In this document: positions 24,281 through 32,877 of the stretch, in pieces | How the letters are laid out: every line of letters begins with the position of its first letter | Position numbering within the stretch: position 1 is the stretch's first letter | From: Lentisphaerota bacterium | GTDB lineage: Bacteria > Verrucomicrobiota > Lentisphaeria > Victivallales > UBA1829 | Direction: 5' to 3' | Assembly: GCA_015061565.1 (NCBI GenBank) | Contig: SUWI01000004.1 | Location: 1-58,805, forward strand | DNA: 58,805 bases | Notes under the pieces: model-generated | Told to the model about the DNA's origin: nothing | The model's database searches: none | Seen by the model: the letters and a program-made list of their open reading frames with translations, nothing else | Made by a program: the position numbers and the translations under genes

Positions 24281-25645
24281 ATGAACATCGTCATTGCGGG
24301 TGCCGGTGAACTCGGTCAGCTGCTCGCTGAAAAACTGACCGTCAACAACCATGATGTGGTGCTGATCGATTCATCGGTGGAGACTATCGATCAGATCAGC
24401 CAATCGCTGGAAGTCAAACTGATCGAAGGCAGCTGCATCGATCTGGAAACGCTGAAACGGGCCAATATCCGCACTGCGGATGTTCTGCTGGCGGTGAGCG
24501 GTGATGACGCCGCGAATGTCCTGACCTGTCAGATCGCCTCCCGTCTCGGCGTCAAAAAAACGATCTGCCGGCTGAATTCGGTTTTCTTTTTTTCCAAGGA
24601 GGATAATCTGCAGCCGGAAACGTTCGGGATCTGGAAATATGTGTCGCCGCCCGATGAGTGCGTCCGGAAAATCGCCGCTATCCTGACCGACCGCTACCTG
24701 CTGGAGGAGATCCGTTTTTCCCATCCCGATGCGGTGATGCGGGTTTTTGAGATCAGCCGTTCTTCCCTGCTGGCGCATGCCCGGGTCAAAGATCTGCCGA
24801 TGGATCCGGCTCTGCGCGAGTCCGTCCGGTTCGCCGCCATCGTCCGCGAAAAACAGTTCGTGGTACCGCACGGCGACACCATTTTCGTGCCGGGCGACAA
24901 GGTTTATGTCGCCGGAACTTCTGACAAGGTCGCCGATTTTATCCGCTGGGCGTCCTCGGATCAGGGCACCTCGAAAGCTTCCCGCATCATCATTGCCGGT
25001 TCTTCCGTGATCGGCACCCTGCTGGGGCAGACCCTCTGCGCGGCCGGATACGATGTCCGGTTCATCGTCAAGGACAGTCATGACGGGGAAAAGCTTTTCG
25101 AGGCGATCCCGCAGGATATTCTGGTGGTCAACGGCAATGCCACCGACGAGGAGATCCTCCGGGAAGCCGGGGCCGATGACTGTGATGCCTATATCAGTGC
25201 CGACATCGACGATGAAGACAGTATTTTGAGCTGCATCATCGCCAAGCAGCTCGGCGCCCGCAAGACCGTTTCGGTGACCACCAAGCCCGAATATATCCGG
25301 ATCGTTCCCATGATGGACCTGATCGACTGCGGGATCAGCGCCTCGCTGGTCGCGGTCAATGCCATCCTCCGGATGATCGAGACCGGAACCATGCGGGTGG
25401 ACGCCTATCTGCAGATGCATCATGCCCAGCTCACCGAATTCCGGATCTCCAATTCCTCGCCTCTCTGCGGCAAGGCCCTGGCCAATTGCAAACTCCCGTC
25501 TTCCCTGCTGTTCGCCCTGCTGTTCCGGAATGACGAGGTCATCGCACCGGCCGGCGGAACGGTTTTCATGCCCGGCGACATCGTCGTTTCCATTGTGACT
25601 CCGGAAACGGAAAAAGAACTTGCACCTTTATTTCCCGACCGGTGA
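24281..25645 (+). CDS. trkA: Trk potassium uptake protein TrkA
   Basis: 454 residues with the duplicated layout of TrkA. The first RCK half has the NAD-binding motif VIAGAGELGQLLAEKL, LIDSS and ANVLTCQIASRLG, then a TrkA_C segment ending VYVAGTSDKV. The second half begins IIIAGSSVIGTLLGQTL, whose glycine motif is degenerate (GSSVIG in place of GxGxxG), and ends in a second TrkA_C segment (NDEVIAPAGGTVFMPGDIVV). It is the cytoplasmic, nucleotide-binding gating subunit for the TrkH channel. The stop overlaps the start region of trkH. Confidence 0.93.
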   Translation: MNIVIAGAGELGQLLAEKLTVNNHDVVLIDSSVETIDQISQSLEVKLIEGSCIDLETLKRANIRTADVLLAVSGDDAANVLTCQIASRLGVKKTICRLNSVFFFSKEDNLQPETFGIWKYVSPPDECVRKIAAILTDRYLLEEIRFSHPDAVMRVFEISRSSLLAHARVKDLPMDPALRESVRFAAIVREKQFVVPHGDTIFVPGDKVYVAGTSDKVADFIRWASSDQGTSKASRIIIAGSSVIGTLLGQTLCAAGYDVRFIVKDSHDGEKLFEAIPQDILVVNGNATDEEILREAGADDCDAYISADIDDEDSILSCIIAKQLGARKTVSVTTKPEYIRIVPMMDLIDCGISASLVAVNAILRMIETGTMRVDAYLQMHHAQLTEFRISNSSPLCGKALANCKLPSSLLFALLFRNDEVIAPAGGTVFMPGDIVVSIVTPETEKELAPLFPDR

Positions 25646-27177
25646 CCGATATGAATTTCTGTCTGGTCTTTCAAACCATTTCCTGGCTGATCGCGCTGGA
25701 GGGTGTTGCTGTCGGCCTGTGTTCCGGCGTGGCTTACAGCATGGGCGATTCTCAACGCGACATCTTCAAGCTTCTGGCATGCGGGGGAATTGCCGCAGCG
25801 GCCGGACTGATCGGTATTTTTGTTACCCGCAAGGCATCGGGACAGCCCGGTTTCCGGGAGGGGTTCGCCGTGGTGACGTTCGGATGGCTGCTGATCTCCA
25901 TCTTCGGTGCTCTGCCTTTTTCCTTAGTGGTCGGGATGAAATGGTATGATGCCATTTTCGAAACCCTCTCCGGATTTACGACCACGGGCGCCTCGGTCAT
26001 CAGCAGTGATCTTCAGCTTTACTCCGGATATGCTCTTCCGCAAGGGATAGAAAGTCTTCCTAAAGGCATCCTGTTCTGGCGGGCGCTGACCCACTGGATC
26101 GGCGGTATGGGGATCGTGGTGTTTTCCATGGCGTTCCTGCCTATTCTCGGAAAAGGCGGACAGGCTTTGTACAATGCCGAAGTCCCCGGGGTGAAAACCC
26201 GCAGCGACCAGTTCACGCCCCGCATTGCCAGCACCGCTAAGATCCTGCTGCTGGTTTATTGCGGATTGACTCTGGCGGAAACGATCTTTCTGCTTTTCGG
26301 CGGCATGGAGACCTTTGACGCAGTCTGTCATTCCTTTGCCACGATCTCCACCGGCGGTTTTTCCACCAAAAACAGCAGCATCGCCTATTATTCCAACCCA
26401 TATATCCAGCTGGTCATCATTGTTTTCATGTTCCTGGCCGGGTGCAACTTCATTCTTCTTTTCCGTGCCTTGAACGGGCTTCCTCTCAAAGATTATATCA
26501 ATGAAGAATTCCGGATTTTTTTCCTGATCCTGCTCGGTTCATCGCTCGTTATTGCCGGATATCTGTTTTTCTCTGATCTCATTGAACCGGGGACCGGCAT
26601 TGCGTACCATCATAATATCAAAGATTCACTGCTTGCCGCCGCGTTTCAGGTGGTGTCCATTTCCACCACCACAGGTTTTTCCACCGCCAATTATACGGTC
26701 TGGCCAACCACGGCCGGAGTAATCATTTTCAGCCTGATGTTCATGGGCGGATGCGGCGGATCCACCTCCGGCGGCATCAAATGCATGCGCATGATCCTGC
26801 TTTGGAAATTTTCCTTTTCCGAATTGCGCCGCAATATTTTCCCGCATTCACTGCAGAATATCCGGCTGAATGGGGACCGCATGGCCGTCTCCACCATCAA
26901 CCGGGTGCTCGGTTTCCTGATGATCTACATGTTGACCGCCCTGGTGTTTCAGCTGTTGTTTACCTTTGTCTGCGACATGGATCTGCTGACGGCGATTTCG
27001 GCGTCGGTTACCTGTATCAGCAACGTCGGACCGGCTTTCGGCAAGCTGGCTCCGGATCAGAGTTTCGCCTGGGTATCGGCTCCGGCGAAACTGCTGATGG
27101 CGTTGGAAATGCTGATCGGCAGGCTGGAATTGTATACGGTGATGATTTTCTTCCTGCCGTCTTTCTGGAAAAAATGA
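25642..27177 (+). CDS. trkH: Trk potassium transporter membrane subunit TrkH
   Basis: 511 residues if started at the GTG overlapping the trkA stop; an ATG at 25651 gives 508 and is equally likely. There are about ten hydrophobic spans. The four pore loops are visible: LSGFTTTGASVIS, FATISTGGFSTKN, SISTTTGFSTANY and CISNVGPAFGKL, each with the filter glycine. It forms the potassium-conducting membrane channel together with TrkA. It ends 61 bases before tRNA-Ala and no clear terminator separates them. Confidence 0.95.
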   Translation: MTDMNFCLVFQTISWLIALEGVAVGLCSGVAYSMGDSQRDIFKLLACGGIAAAAGLIGIFVTRKASGQPGFREGFAVVTFGWLLISIFGALPFSLVVGMKWYDAIFETLSGFTTTGASVISSDLQLYSGYALPQGIESLPKGILFWRALTHWIGGMGIVVFSMAFLPILGKGGQALYNAEVPGVKTRSDQFTPRIASTAKILLLVYCGLTLAETIFLLFGGMETFDAVCHSFATISTGGFSTKNSSIAYYSNPYIQLVIIVFMFLAGCNFILLFRALNGLPLKDYINEEFRIFFLILLGSSLVIAGYLFFSDLIEPGTGIAYHHNIKDSLLAAAFQVVSISTTTGFSTANYTVWPTTAGVIIFSLMFMGGCGGSTSGGIKCMRMILLWKFSFSELRRNIFPHSLQNIRLNGDRMAVSTINRVLGFLMIYMLTALVFQLLFTFVCDMDLLTAISASVTCISNVGPAFGKLAPDQSFAWVSAPAKLLMALEMLIGRLELYTVMIFFLPSFWKK

Positions 27178-27238
27178 AAATTCTTTGAAATCCGGCTTGA
27201 TTTCTGAAAATAGTGGTATATATTACTGAAATTCGATC

Positions 27239-27315
27239 GGGGTAGTAGCTCAGTTGGCTAGAGCACCACACTGGCAGTGTGGGGGTCGTGAGTTCGAGTC
27301 TCATCTACTCCACCA
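27239..27315 (+). tRNA. tRNA-Ala (anticodon GGC)
   Basis: The acceptor stem is GGGGTAG with CTACTCC and contains the G3-U70 wobble that marks alanine tRNAs. The D stem is GCTC/GAGC, the anticodon stem CCACA/TGTGG with loop CTGGCAG (anticodon GGC), and the T arm GTGAG-TTCGAGT-CTCAT. The 3' CCA is encoded. A terminator follows 11 bases later. Confidence 0.97.
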
Positions 27316-27325
27316 TGACTTTCCC

Positions 27326-27352
27326 GGCAACTCAAACGAGTTGCCTTTTTTA
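27326..27352 (+). terminator. Rho-independent terminator after tRNA-Ala
   Basis: GGCAACTC, loop AAAC, GAGTTGCC followed by TTTTTT. Confidence 0.9.
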
Positions 27353-27465
27353 TTGCCATTCCGCCCCGAATTTGACCTCAAATCGCCCCTTTGCCGTGCG
27401 GTTTGAGAGACCGCAAAACCCCGGCTTTCTCTAAAATCGGCAAATCCTCTAACTTTTACGGCTTC

Positions 27466-27565
27466 CGAGGGGGACTTGACCCCCTCCGATTTCGAGCTCA
27501 ACATCCAACGGGAGTTTGCAAAAACCGATACTACCCGTTTTTCAATAAGTGCGAAAGAATGACCT
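27466..27565 (+). repeat. Intergenic repeat family 2, copy 1
   Basis: About 100 bp matching 46637-46737 in the same orientation: GAGGGGGACTTGACCCCCTC, GATTTCGAGCTCAAC, AGTTTGCAAAAACCGATACT, CCCGTTTTTCA and AAAGAATGACCT. A short part (AGTTTGCAAAAA-CG-ACTAC) also appears at 32812-32834. It lies between tRNA-Ala and hipB. A small hairpin (GCGGT, TTGAGAG, ACCGC) near 27398 precedes it. No gene is supported in 27353-27676. Confidence 0.65.
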
Positions 27566-27618
27566 CTGCACGAGGAATGATTTTTTCATAAAATTAACCG
27601 ATTAACTAATCATATAAC

Positions 27619-27646
27619 TTGATTTTTTCAAAATAAATGCTATTTT
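27619..27646 (+). promoter_or_regulatory. Promoter of hipBA module 1
   Basis: TTGATT (27619-27624), 16 bases, TATTTT (27641-27646). Surrounding bases (ACTTGATTTT-TCAAAATA-TGCTATTT) are shared with the promoter at 29276. The TGATTTTTTCA stretch could serve as a HipB half-site. Confidence 0.55.
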
Positions 27647-27676
27647 AAGAGTTGTTAAGCGGGAAAGGAATATGAT

Positions 27677-27997
27677 ATGCCGAAGAAAACTGTTGATCTG
27701 CTGCCACGGTTGGAAAGGATCTTATCCGGTCTGGGGGAAAATATCCGTCTGGCACGTCTCCGGCGCAATGTCACCGCCAAACTCGAAGCGGAACGCGCCG
27801 GGATCAGTATTGCGACACTGGCGAAAATCGAAGCCGGGTCTCCTTCGGTCGCCATCGGCAATTATATGCAGGTGCTGATGACGCTGGGACTGGACGGGGA
27901 TATGTCGAAAGTCGCGCTGGATGATGAGCTGGGCAGAAAAATACAGGATGCCGGACTGACGGTCCGCCGACGGGCATCCAAACGGAGTTCGAAATGA
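27677..27997 (+). CDS. hipB: HipB-like antitoxin, module 1
   Basis: 106 residues. An HTH_3/XRE domain spans about 15-75 (ILSGLGENIRLARLRRNVTA, AERAGISIATLAKIEAGSPS), with a basic tail (VRRRASKRSS). It should bind operator DNA and neutralise the HipA kinase encoded immediately downstream; the genes overlap by four bases (ATGA). AAAGGAA lies upstream of the ATG. Confidence 0.88.
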   Translation: MPKKTVDLLPRLERILSGLGENIRLARLRRNVTAKLEAERAGISIATLAKIEAGSPSVAIGNYMQVLMTLGLDGDMSKVALDDELGRKIQDAGLTVRRRASKRSSK

Positions 27998-29253
27998 GTG
28001 ACCGGAACCGGATATACGTTTACTTCGACCACAACGCGGAAAGACCGGAACGTCTCGGCGTGATTTCCGTCCAATCGACTCGCGGGAAAGAATTTTTTTC
28101 GTTCGAGTTCGAAAGAGAATGGCTGCGAAAACACCCGGATCAGATCCTCGATCCCGACTTGCAGCTTTATGCGGGACCGCAGTTCACTGCGAAAAGCAAT
28201 TTCGGCATTTTCATGGATTCCGCACCTGACCGTTGGGGACGCAAATTGATCCTGCGGCGCGAGGCTCTGCGTGCGAGAAAAGCCGGGGAACAGCCAAGAG
28301 TTCTGCAGGAGTCCGATTTCCTGCTCGGGGTCTACGATGAGACCCGGATGGGCGCTCTGCGGTTCAAAACCGAAGAGGATGGCTGTTTTCTGAACAATGA
28401 CGGCAATTTGGCGGCACCGCCCTGGGCGAGGCTTCGTGAATTGGAGGAAGCCTGCCGCAGACTTGACGATGACCGGGACCCGGGCGAACATGAAAAATGG
28501 CTGAATATGCTGATCGCACCGGGTTCGTCGCTGGGGGGCGCGCGACCGAAAGCGACCATCGCTGCTCCGGATGGAACTTTGTGGATCGCCAAGTTTCCCG
28601 GACACGACGACCATTCCAATGTTTCCGCATGGGAGTATACCGTTATGCAAATGGCAAGGGAAAGTGGAATAGATGTCCCGGAATGCAAACTGGAAAAGTT
28701 TTCCAAATACGGCTCGACGTATTTAGTCAAACGCTTTGACCGACAAGGGCAAAAACGCATCCATTTTTCCTCTGCCATGACGCTGCTGGGCAAAACCGAC
28801 GGTGCGGATTTTCAGGACGGCAGCAGTTATCTCGAACTGGCGGAGTTCATCATGCGCTACGGTACGGAACCTGAACGCGATTTGCGCGAACTTTGGCGCA
28901 GGATCGTCTTTTCCATCGCGGTTTCCAATACCGACGACCATTTGCGCAATCACGGCTTTCTGCTGTCGAAAGCCGGATGGAGGCTGTCGCCCGCTTACGA
29001 TATCAACCCGAATCCTCAGGGATACGGGCTGTCTCTGAACATTTCCGAGTCCGATAATGCCCTCGATTTTTCCTTGGCGCTGCAAGTTGCCCCGGACTTC
29101 CGGCTTTCCGCCCGTGAAGCGGAAAGTATCTTAAAGAAGACAACCGGCGTGGTGTCGCGCTGGAAAACGTATGCGAATGCCGTCGGCATCCCCCGTTCCG
29201 AACAGGAAACGATGACGCCAGCGTTTCATTACGAATGTAGATGTGGCACGTGA
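27994..29253 (+). CDS. hipA: HipA-family Ser/Thr kinase toxin, module 1
   Basis: 419 residues. Kinase landmarks are present: the phosphorylatable loop GSSLGGARPKA (178-186), the catalytic segment VSNTDDHLRNHGF with Asp near 314, and the metal-binding Asp336 in SPAYDINPN. The N-terminal HipA_N domain is GVISVQSTRGKEFFSFEF. HipA kinases phosphorylate targets such as glutamyl-tRNA synthetase and induce dormancy; the target here is unknown. The C-terminus runs about eight residues (HYECRCGT) past the usual end, so a small 3' rearrangement is possible. Confidence 0.9.
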   Translation: MSDRNRIYVYFDHNAERPERLGVISVQSTRGKEFFSFEFEREWLRKHPDQILDPDLQLYAGPQFTAKSNFGIFMDSAPDRWGRKLILRREALRARKAGEQPRVLQESDFLLGVYDETRMGALRFKTEEDGCFLNNDGNLAAPPWARLRELEEACRRLDDDRDPGEHEKWLNMLIAPGSSLGGARPKATIAAPDGTLWIAKFPGHDDHSNVSAWEYTVMQMARESGIDVPECKLEKFSKYGSTYLVKRFDRQGQKRIHFSSAMTLLGKTDGADFQDGSSYLELAEFIMRYGTEPERDLRELWRRIVFSIAVSNTDDHLRNHGFLLSKAGWRLSPAYDINPNPQGYGLSLNISESDNALDFSLALQVAPDFRLSAREAESILKKTTGVVSRWKTYANAVGIPRSEQETMTPAFHYECRCGT

Positions 29254-29275
29254 TTCAAAAAAGTGATTATTTGAC

Positions 29276-29303
29276 TTGATTTTCTCAAAATATGTGCTAT
29301 TTC
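29276..29303 (+). promoter_or_regulatory. Promoter of the AbiGi/DUF2971-like gene
   Basis: TTGATT (29276-29281), 16 bases, TATTTC (29298-29303), with flanks closely matching the hipBA promoter at 27619. Confidence 0.5.
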
Positions 29304-29356
29304 AGTACAATTGAGGTAGTAAAATTAAACGGAACTCTATGAAAGGAAAAACCATT

Positions 29357-29959
29357 ATGCCGAACCGCCCCGATTTGTCCAATTATTTAGCTCACTTTAC
29401 GAAGAACGGAAAAGACGGTACAAATACTGCTTTCAATAACTTGGTCAGCATACTCAAAGAAAAGAAGATTTTTGCTTCATCAATGCCATGGACCAACAGT
29501 TTAGCTGCCTGCTTCACAGAATGTCCGTGGACCAGTTTAATTGATCATGCTCGTCGCTACTCTCCGTACGGCGTTGGCTTTGACAAAGGGCGCGTCTTTG
29601 CTGCTGGTGGTGCCCCGGCGTATTATGTAAGGTGCGATTACTGGGAAACACAAGGTTGGAAAGGAGACAGGATGAAAGACGCTTTCGCAACTCCGTTTTG
29701 GCCTGCGTATACACCTCCAGCGTTGAAGGAAAAATTTCATCCCTATAGCCAAATTGTTGATTTTTCTCATGAAAGAGAATGGCGGGTAACGCATGATTTT
29801 TGTTTTGAATATGACCAAATTGCATTTGTTGTCGTAGATACGTATAAAGATATGGCTATCTTCCCAAAGGAGTTGAAAGATTCTATTGGCAGAGAAAAAT
29901 TTATAATAATGGATAACTATAAAAAAATCGAAGAACTTTGGCCTATCCATTTATTATAA
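29357..29959 (+). CDS. Putative AbiGi/DUF2971-like protein of the defence island
   Basis: 200 residues from the ATG at 29357, preferred because AAAGGA lies nine bases upstream; an ATG at 29339 is also in frame. The sequence has HFTKNGKDGTN, NNLVSILKEKKIFASS, AACFTECPWTSLIDHARR, YSPYGVGFDKGRVFAAGGAP, AYYVRCDYW and EREWRVTHDF. This is the HFT...IL...CFTE...GvGF...E-EWR pattern that I associate with AbiGi and DUF2971 proteins, which often occur in abortive-infection or toxin loci. Some such folds resemble ADP-ribosyltransferases, but I cannot assign catalysis. The gene is visibly AT-richer than its neighbours, suggesting recent acquisition, and stands between hipBA and a recombinase scar. Confidence 0.6.
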   Translation: MPNRPDLSNYLAHFTKNGKDGTNTAFNNLVSILKEKKIFASSMPWTNSLAACFTECPWTSLIDHARRYSPYGVGFDKGRVFAAGGAPAYYVRCDYWETQGWKGDRMKDAFATPFWPAYTPPALKEKFHPYSQIVDFSHEREWRVTHDFCFEYDQIAFVVVDTYKDMAIFPKELKDSIGREKFIIMDNYKKIEELWPIHLL

Positions 29960-30028
29960 TTTCGTTTCAGAAGCAAAACATAACCTCCGCATCAGCCGTT
30001 ATGACCGATGCGGAGGGCATCAGGGCGA

Positions 30029-30999
30029 CTATTCCCCGAGGAAAAGTTTGCGCTGTTCTTCCCAACTGTCGGGGATGCCGCGGCGGAGTTTGTCCAGCGT
30101 CAAACTGACGGGCTGGCGGTTCTCCCAGATCATCTTCACGATGTCCGGCGCGAGGTTCGCCAGCTGGAGCGTCCGCGCCGCAAAGGAGCGGTCCATCTTG
30201 TATTCTTTCGCGATTTCCCGCATAGTCGTCGCCTTGCCGGAAATGAGTTCCGCCATGCCCTGATGCGCCTGTATCAGTGCGGCATGAATAGGGAGTCGCG
30301 GCGTGTCCCCGGTGTCAGAGGAATGCATGCTCACCCGTCCGGCAGACCGGTGCAGTTTGCACGGCACGGTCAGAACGCACTCCACGCCGGAATTCTCCGT
30401 GGAGATGCTGAAGTCCAGCCCAGCCTCTTTCAGCAGTTCGACAATGCCTTTGGCGTGAAACATGATCCGCACCTCGTTTTCGAATACCAGCACCCGCCGG
30501 ATCAGAGAATGGATGATGTTGTATTTCTCCACGGGGAACATCGCGCTCCATATGGTCGAGAGACCGTCCAGCGCCTCTCCCGCCTGTTTGGTGTCGAGGA
30601 TATCCCGTAGTTCCCCCTTGCAGATGTTCGCCAGCATGGTCGGCGTCTTCAGCAGGACGGCGATCCGGTCCTGCAGCAGTTTTTCCAGCGCTTCCGCCGG
30701 GACGCGGTGCAGCGGACATTGCCGATGCGCCCGCTTTTCGTCGACATGGCAGACGTAATACTCATACCGCCGCCCGTTGGGCTTGGTCGCCGTGGCGATG
30801 AACATCGGTGCGTTGCAGTGGCGCAGTAGATGATCCCGGCAAAGGGTTTCAGCGTTTGGCCGGACTGCTTGTGTCCGTCTTTGCCTGCCCGGAAGGACGT
30901 CTGCACCTTTTCCCAGAGGTCAGGCGGGATGATGCCTTCCTGCTCGCCCTCGTAAACCGCGCCGCGATACCGCGGCAAAACGTCAGCCTGGCTGACGAT
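30029..30999 (-). pseudogene. Large serine recombinase, 5' deleted and frameshifted
   Basis: The minus strand reads QADVLPRYRGAVYEGEQEGI then IPPDLWEKVQTSF (Recombinase domain linker) and FAGIIYCAT, where a one-base loss near 30820 breaks the frame. It resumes as CNAPMFIATATKPNGRRYEY and YVCHVDEKRAHRQCPLHRV, a zinc ribbon whose first CxxC straddles the lesion. It continues into the C-terminal coiled region and ends at 30029. The N-terminal resolvase domain with the catalytic serine is missing; a TAA stop lies at 31002-31000. It is the scar of an integrated element and cannot be active. Confidence 0.8.
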
Positions 31000-31089
31000 T
31001 TATTCCCGCAATCTGGTTGAGATAAAGCATCAATAATGATTTGTTATTGGTTAAAACATCATAAATTCAATCATTTTTGATTTGTTATC

Positions 31090-31117
31090 TTGACATTTTC
31101 ATGTTTCGTGCTATATT
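31090..31117 (+). promoter_or_regulatory. Promoter of hipBA module 2
   Basis: TTGACA (31090-31095), 16 bases, TATATT (31112-31117). The flanking ATCATTTTTGATTTGTTAT upstream may include operator half-sites. Confidence 0.65.
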
Positions 31118-31142
31118 GTATGGCAACACAAGAGGAGGTCCA

Positions 31143-31430
31143 ATGAACACGGAACAGGCATTACATGAAATCGGGGAGCGGGTCAAACGGTATCGGCTGA
31201 ACCGGGATCTCTCCCAGAAAGAGGTGGCAGTCCGTGCCGGGATCGGGCTGGCATCGGTGGCGCGGCTGGAAGACGGGAAAGGTTCCACTCTGGCAAACCT
31301 GATCCGCGTCCTGACCGCGCTTGACGCGCTGGATTCGCTGGATACATTTCTGCCCATGCCGCCAGTCAGTCCGATCCAGTTGGCAAAACTCCATGGCAAG
31401 GAACGCCGGAAAGCATCCAGAAAATCATGA
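31143..31430 (+). CDS. hipB: HipB-like antitoxin, module 2
   Basis: 95 residues from the ATG at 31143, fixed by AGAGGAGGTCC just upstream; the longer frame has no ribosome site. A compact XRE helix-turn-helix covers GERVKRYRLNRDLSQKEVAV, then RAGIGLASVARLEDGKGSTL. It overlaps the following hipA by four bases. It is not a close copy of module 1: the only shared features are those of the fold. Confidence 0.88.
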   Translation: MNTEQALHEIGERVKRYRLNRDLSQKEVAVRAGIGLASVARLEDGKGSTLANLIRVLTALDALDSLDTFLPMPPVSPIQLAKLHGKERRKASRKS

Positions 31431-32701
31431 GCATAACAACACTGTGTAATGTTTTTATTTGGGACTCGCTCGTCGGGACGGTCGGCTGGGACTCTGAACT
31501 GCGCCTCGCTTTTTTTGAATACGATGCCAAATTCAAAAAGCAGAATCTGGAACTTGCTCCCTTGATGATGCCGATTTCCGGACAGCAGGTCTACAGTTTT
31601 CCCGGACTTTCCGAGGAAACCTATCAGGGACTGCCGGGACTGTTGGCCGACTCGTTGCCGGATTACTTCGGGAATGCGGTCATCAATGCTTTTTTGCGGT
31701 CGAGGGGACGTGCCGAAAACTCATTTGATCCGGTAGAAAAGCTATGCTATATCGGGAAGCGCGGCATGGGTGCTCTGGAATTCAAACCGGCTTTGTCGCG
31801 GGTACGGAAATTTCAGAAAATCAATGTCAACGCGCTTTCCATGCTGGCGGCGGAGATCATGCGGAAACGGGAATCGATCAAATTTTCTCTGGAAGATAAA
31901 AAATCTGCTTTTCACGACATCCTGCAAGTCGGTTCCTCGGCTGGAGGAGCTCGTCCCAAAGCCGTGATCGCGTGGAATCCGGAAACGAACGAAGTTTTTT
32001 CCGGTCAGGTCGATGCCCCCGCCGGATGCGACTACTGGCTTTTGAAATTCGATGTTCAGAAGGATGGAAAATCCTATGGCCGCATCGAGTATGCTTATTA
32101 CCTGATGGCAAAGGCCGCGGGGATCCAGATGAGTGAATGCCGCCTTCAGGAAGACGGAGATTGTGCGCACTTCATGTCCAGGCGGTTTGATCGGGTCGGC
32201 GGACAGAAAGTTCATGTACAGACCCTCTGCGCAATGCGGCACATGGATTACAACAACCCCGTCGCGAATTCCTACGAGCAGGCATTTGACACCATGGAAA
32301 AGCTGAAACTGCTTCCGGCCGAGAAATCCCAATTGTTCCGCAGAATGGTGTTCAATGCGGTTGTCCGCAATCATGATGACCACACCAAAAATATATCGTT
32401 TTTTATGACAAGAGACGGGGTCTGGCACCTCGCACCGGCGTATGATATGGCGTGGGCATATAAACCAGGTTCGAAGTGGACAGGACAGCATCAGATGTCC
32501 ATCAACGGAAAACGTGATGGCTTCCGCGCCGAGGACTTCATTGCGGCGGCAAAGCATTTTGACATCTCCAAGCCGCAGGAAATCATCAATACGGTATGTG
32601 AGACGGCGCTGGCATTTGGCGATTTCGCCATGGAGGCCGGAGTCCCCGACAGTATTGCCGGTCAGATGCAGGCGGAATTCAGGACCTACCTGAAAAAATA
32701 A
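31427..32701 (+). CDS. hipA: HipA-family Ser/Thr kinase toxin, module 2
   Basis: 424 residues. The phospho-loop GSSAGGARPKA is at 169-179, the catalytic segment RNHDDHTKN has its aspartates around 316-317, and the metal Asp340 is in APAYDMAWA. The N-terminal domain differs clearly from module 1 (WDSLVGTVGWDSELRLAFFE), so the two modules are separate acquisitions from different HipA subfamilies. It ends with QAEFRTYLKK, a normal C-terminus. The likely role is a dormancy-inducing kinase held in check by the preceding HipB. Confidence 0.9.
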   Translation: MSITTLCNVFIWDSLVGTVGWDSELRLAFFEYDAKFKKQNLELAPLMMPISGQQVYSFPGLSEETYQGLPGLLADSLPDYFGNAVINAFLRSRGRAENSFDPVEKLCYIGKRGMGALEFKPALSRVRKFQKINVNALSMLAAEIMRKRESIKFSLEDKKSAFHDILQVGSSAGGARPKAVIAWNPETNEVFSGQVDAPAGCDYWLLKFDVQKDGKSYGRIEYAYYLMAKAAGIQMSECRLQEDGDCAHFMSRRFDRVGGQKVHVQTLCAMRHMDYNNPVANSYEQAFDTMEKLKLLPAEKSQLFRRMVFNAVVRNHDDHTKNISFFMTRDGVWHLAPAYDMAWAYKPGSKWTGQHQMSINGKRDGFRAEDFIAAAKHFDISKPQEIINTVCETALAFGDFAMEAGVPDSIAGQMQAEFRTYLKK

Positions 32702-32757
32702 AATTTGTAAAATGGTATTTTTTGAAAGGCTGGACTTGACATTTAACCGTATATGGG

Positions 32758-32877
32758 GTAAATTATTTAAAGTTGGTTAAATGTTGGAGTATAATGGCTT
32801 TTTTTCAGGGCAGTTTGCAAAAATCGTCACTACTCCATCAGTCTACAACAAATCCGGCTTCTGCCGGATTTTTTTTC
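32758..32877 (+). ncRNA. Candidate small transcript between promoter and terminator
   Basis: TTGACA (32736-32741) with GTAAAT or TAAATT 16-17 bases on gives a promoter; a strong terminator follows at 32851-32876. The roughly 100-base interval holds a short frame MAFFQGSLQKSSLLHQST from 32794, which runs through the terminator and looks unlikely. The transcript would contain part of repeat family 2 (AGTTTGCAAAAA at 32812). A small RNA or a decayed gene are both possible. Confidence 0.35.
32851..32876 (+). terminator. Rho-independent terminator
   Basis: AATCCGGC, loop TTCT, GCCGGATT followed by TTTTTT. Confidence 0.85.

Noticed and set aside
27305-32840. Attachment-site repeat of the tRNA 3' end at 32830 (CTACTCCA)
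   Set aside because: Only eight bases match (CTACTCCA), too few for a site-specific integration scar, and the surrounding match belongs to repeat family 2.
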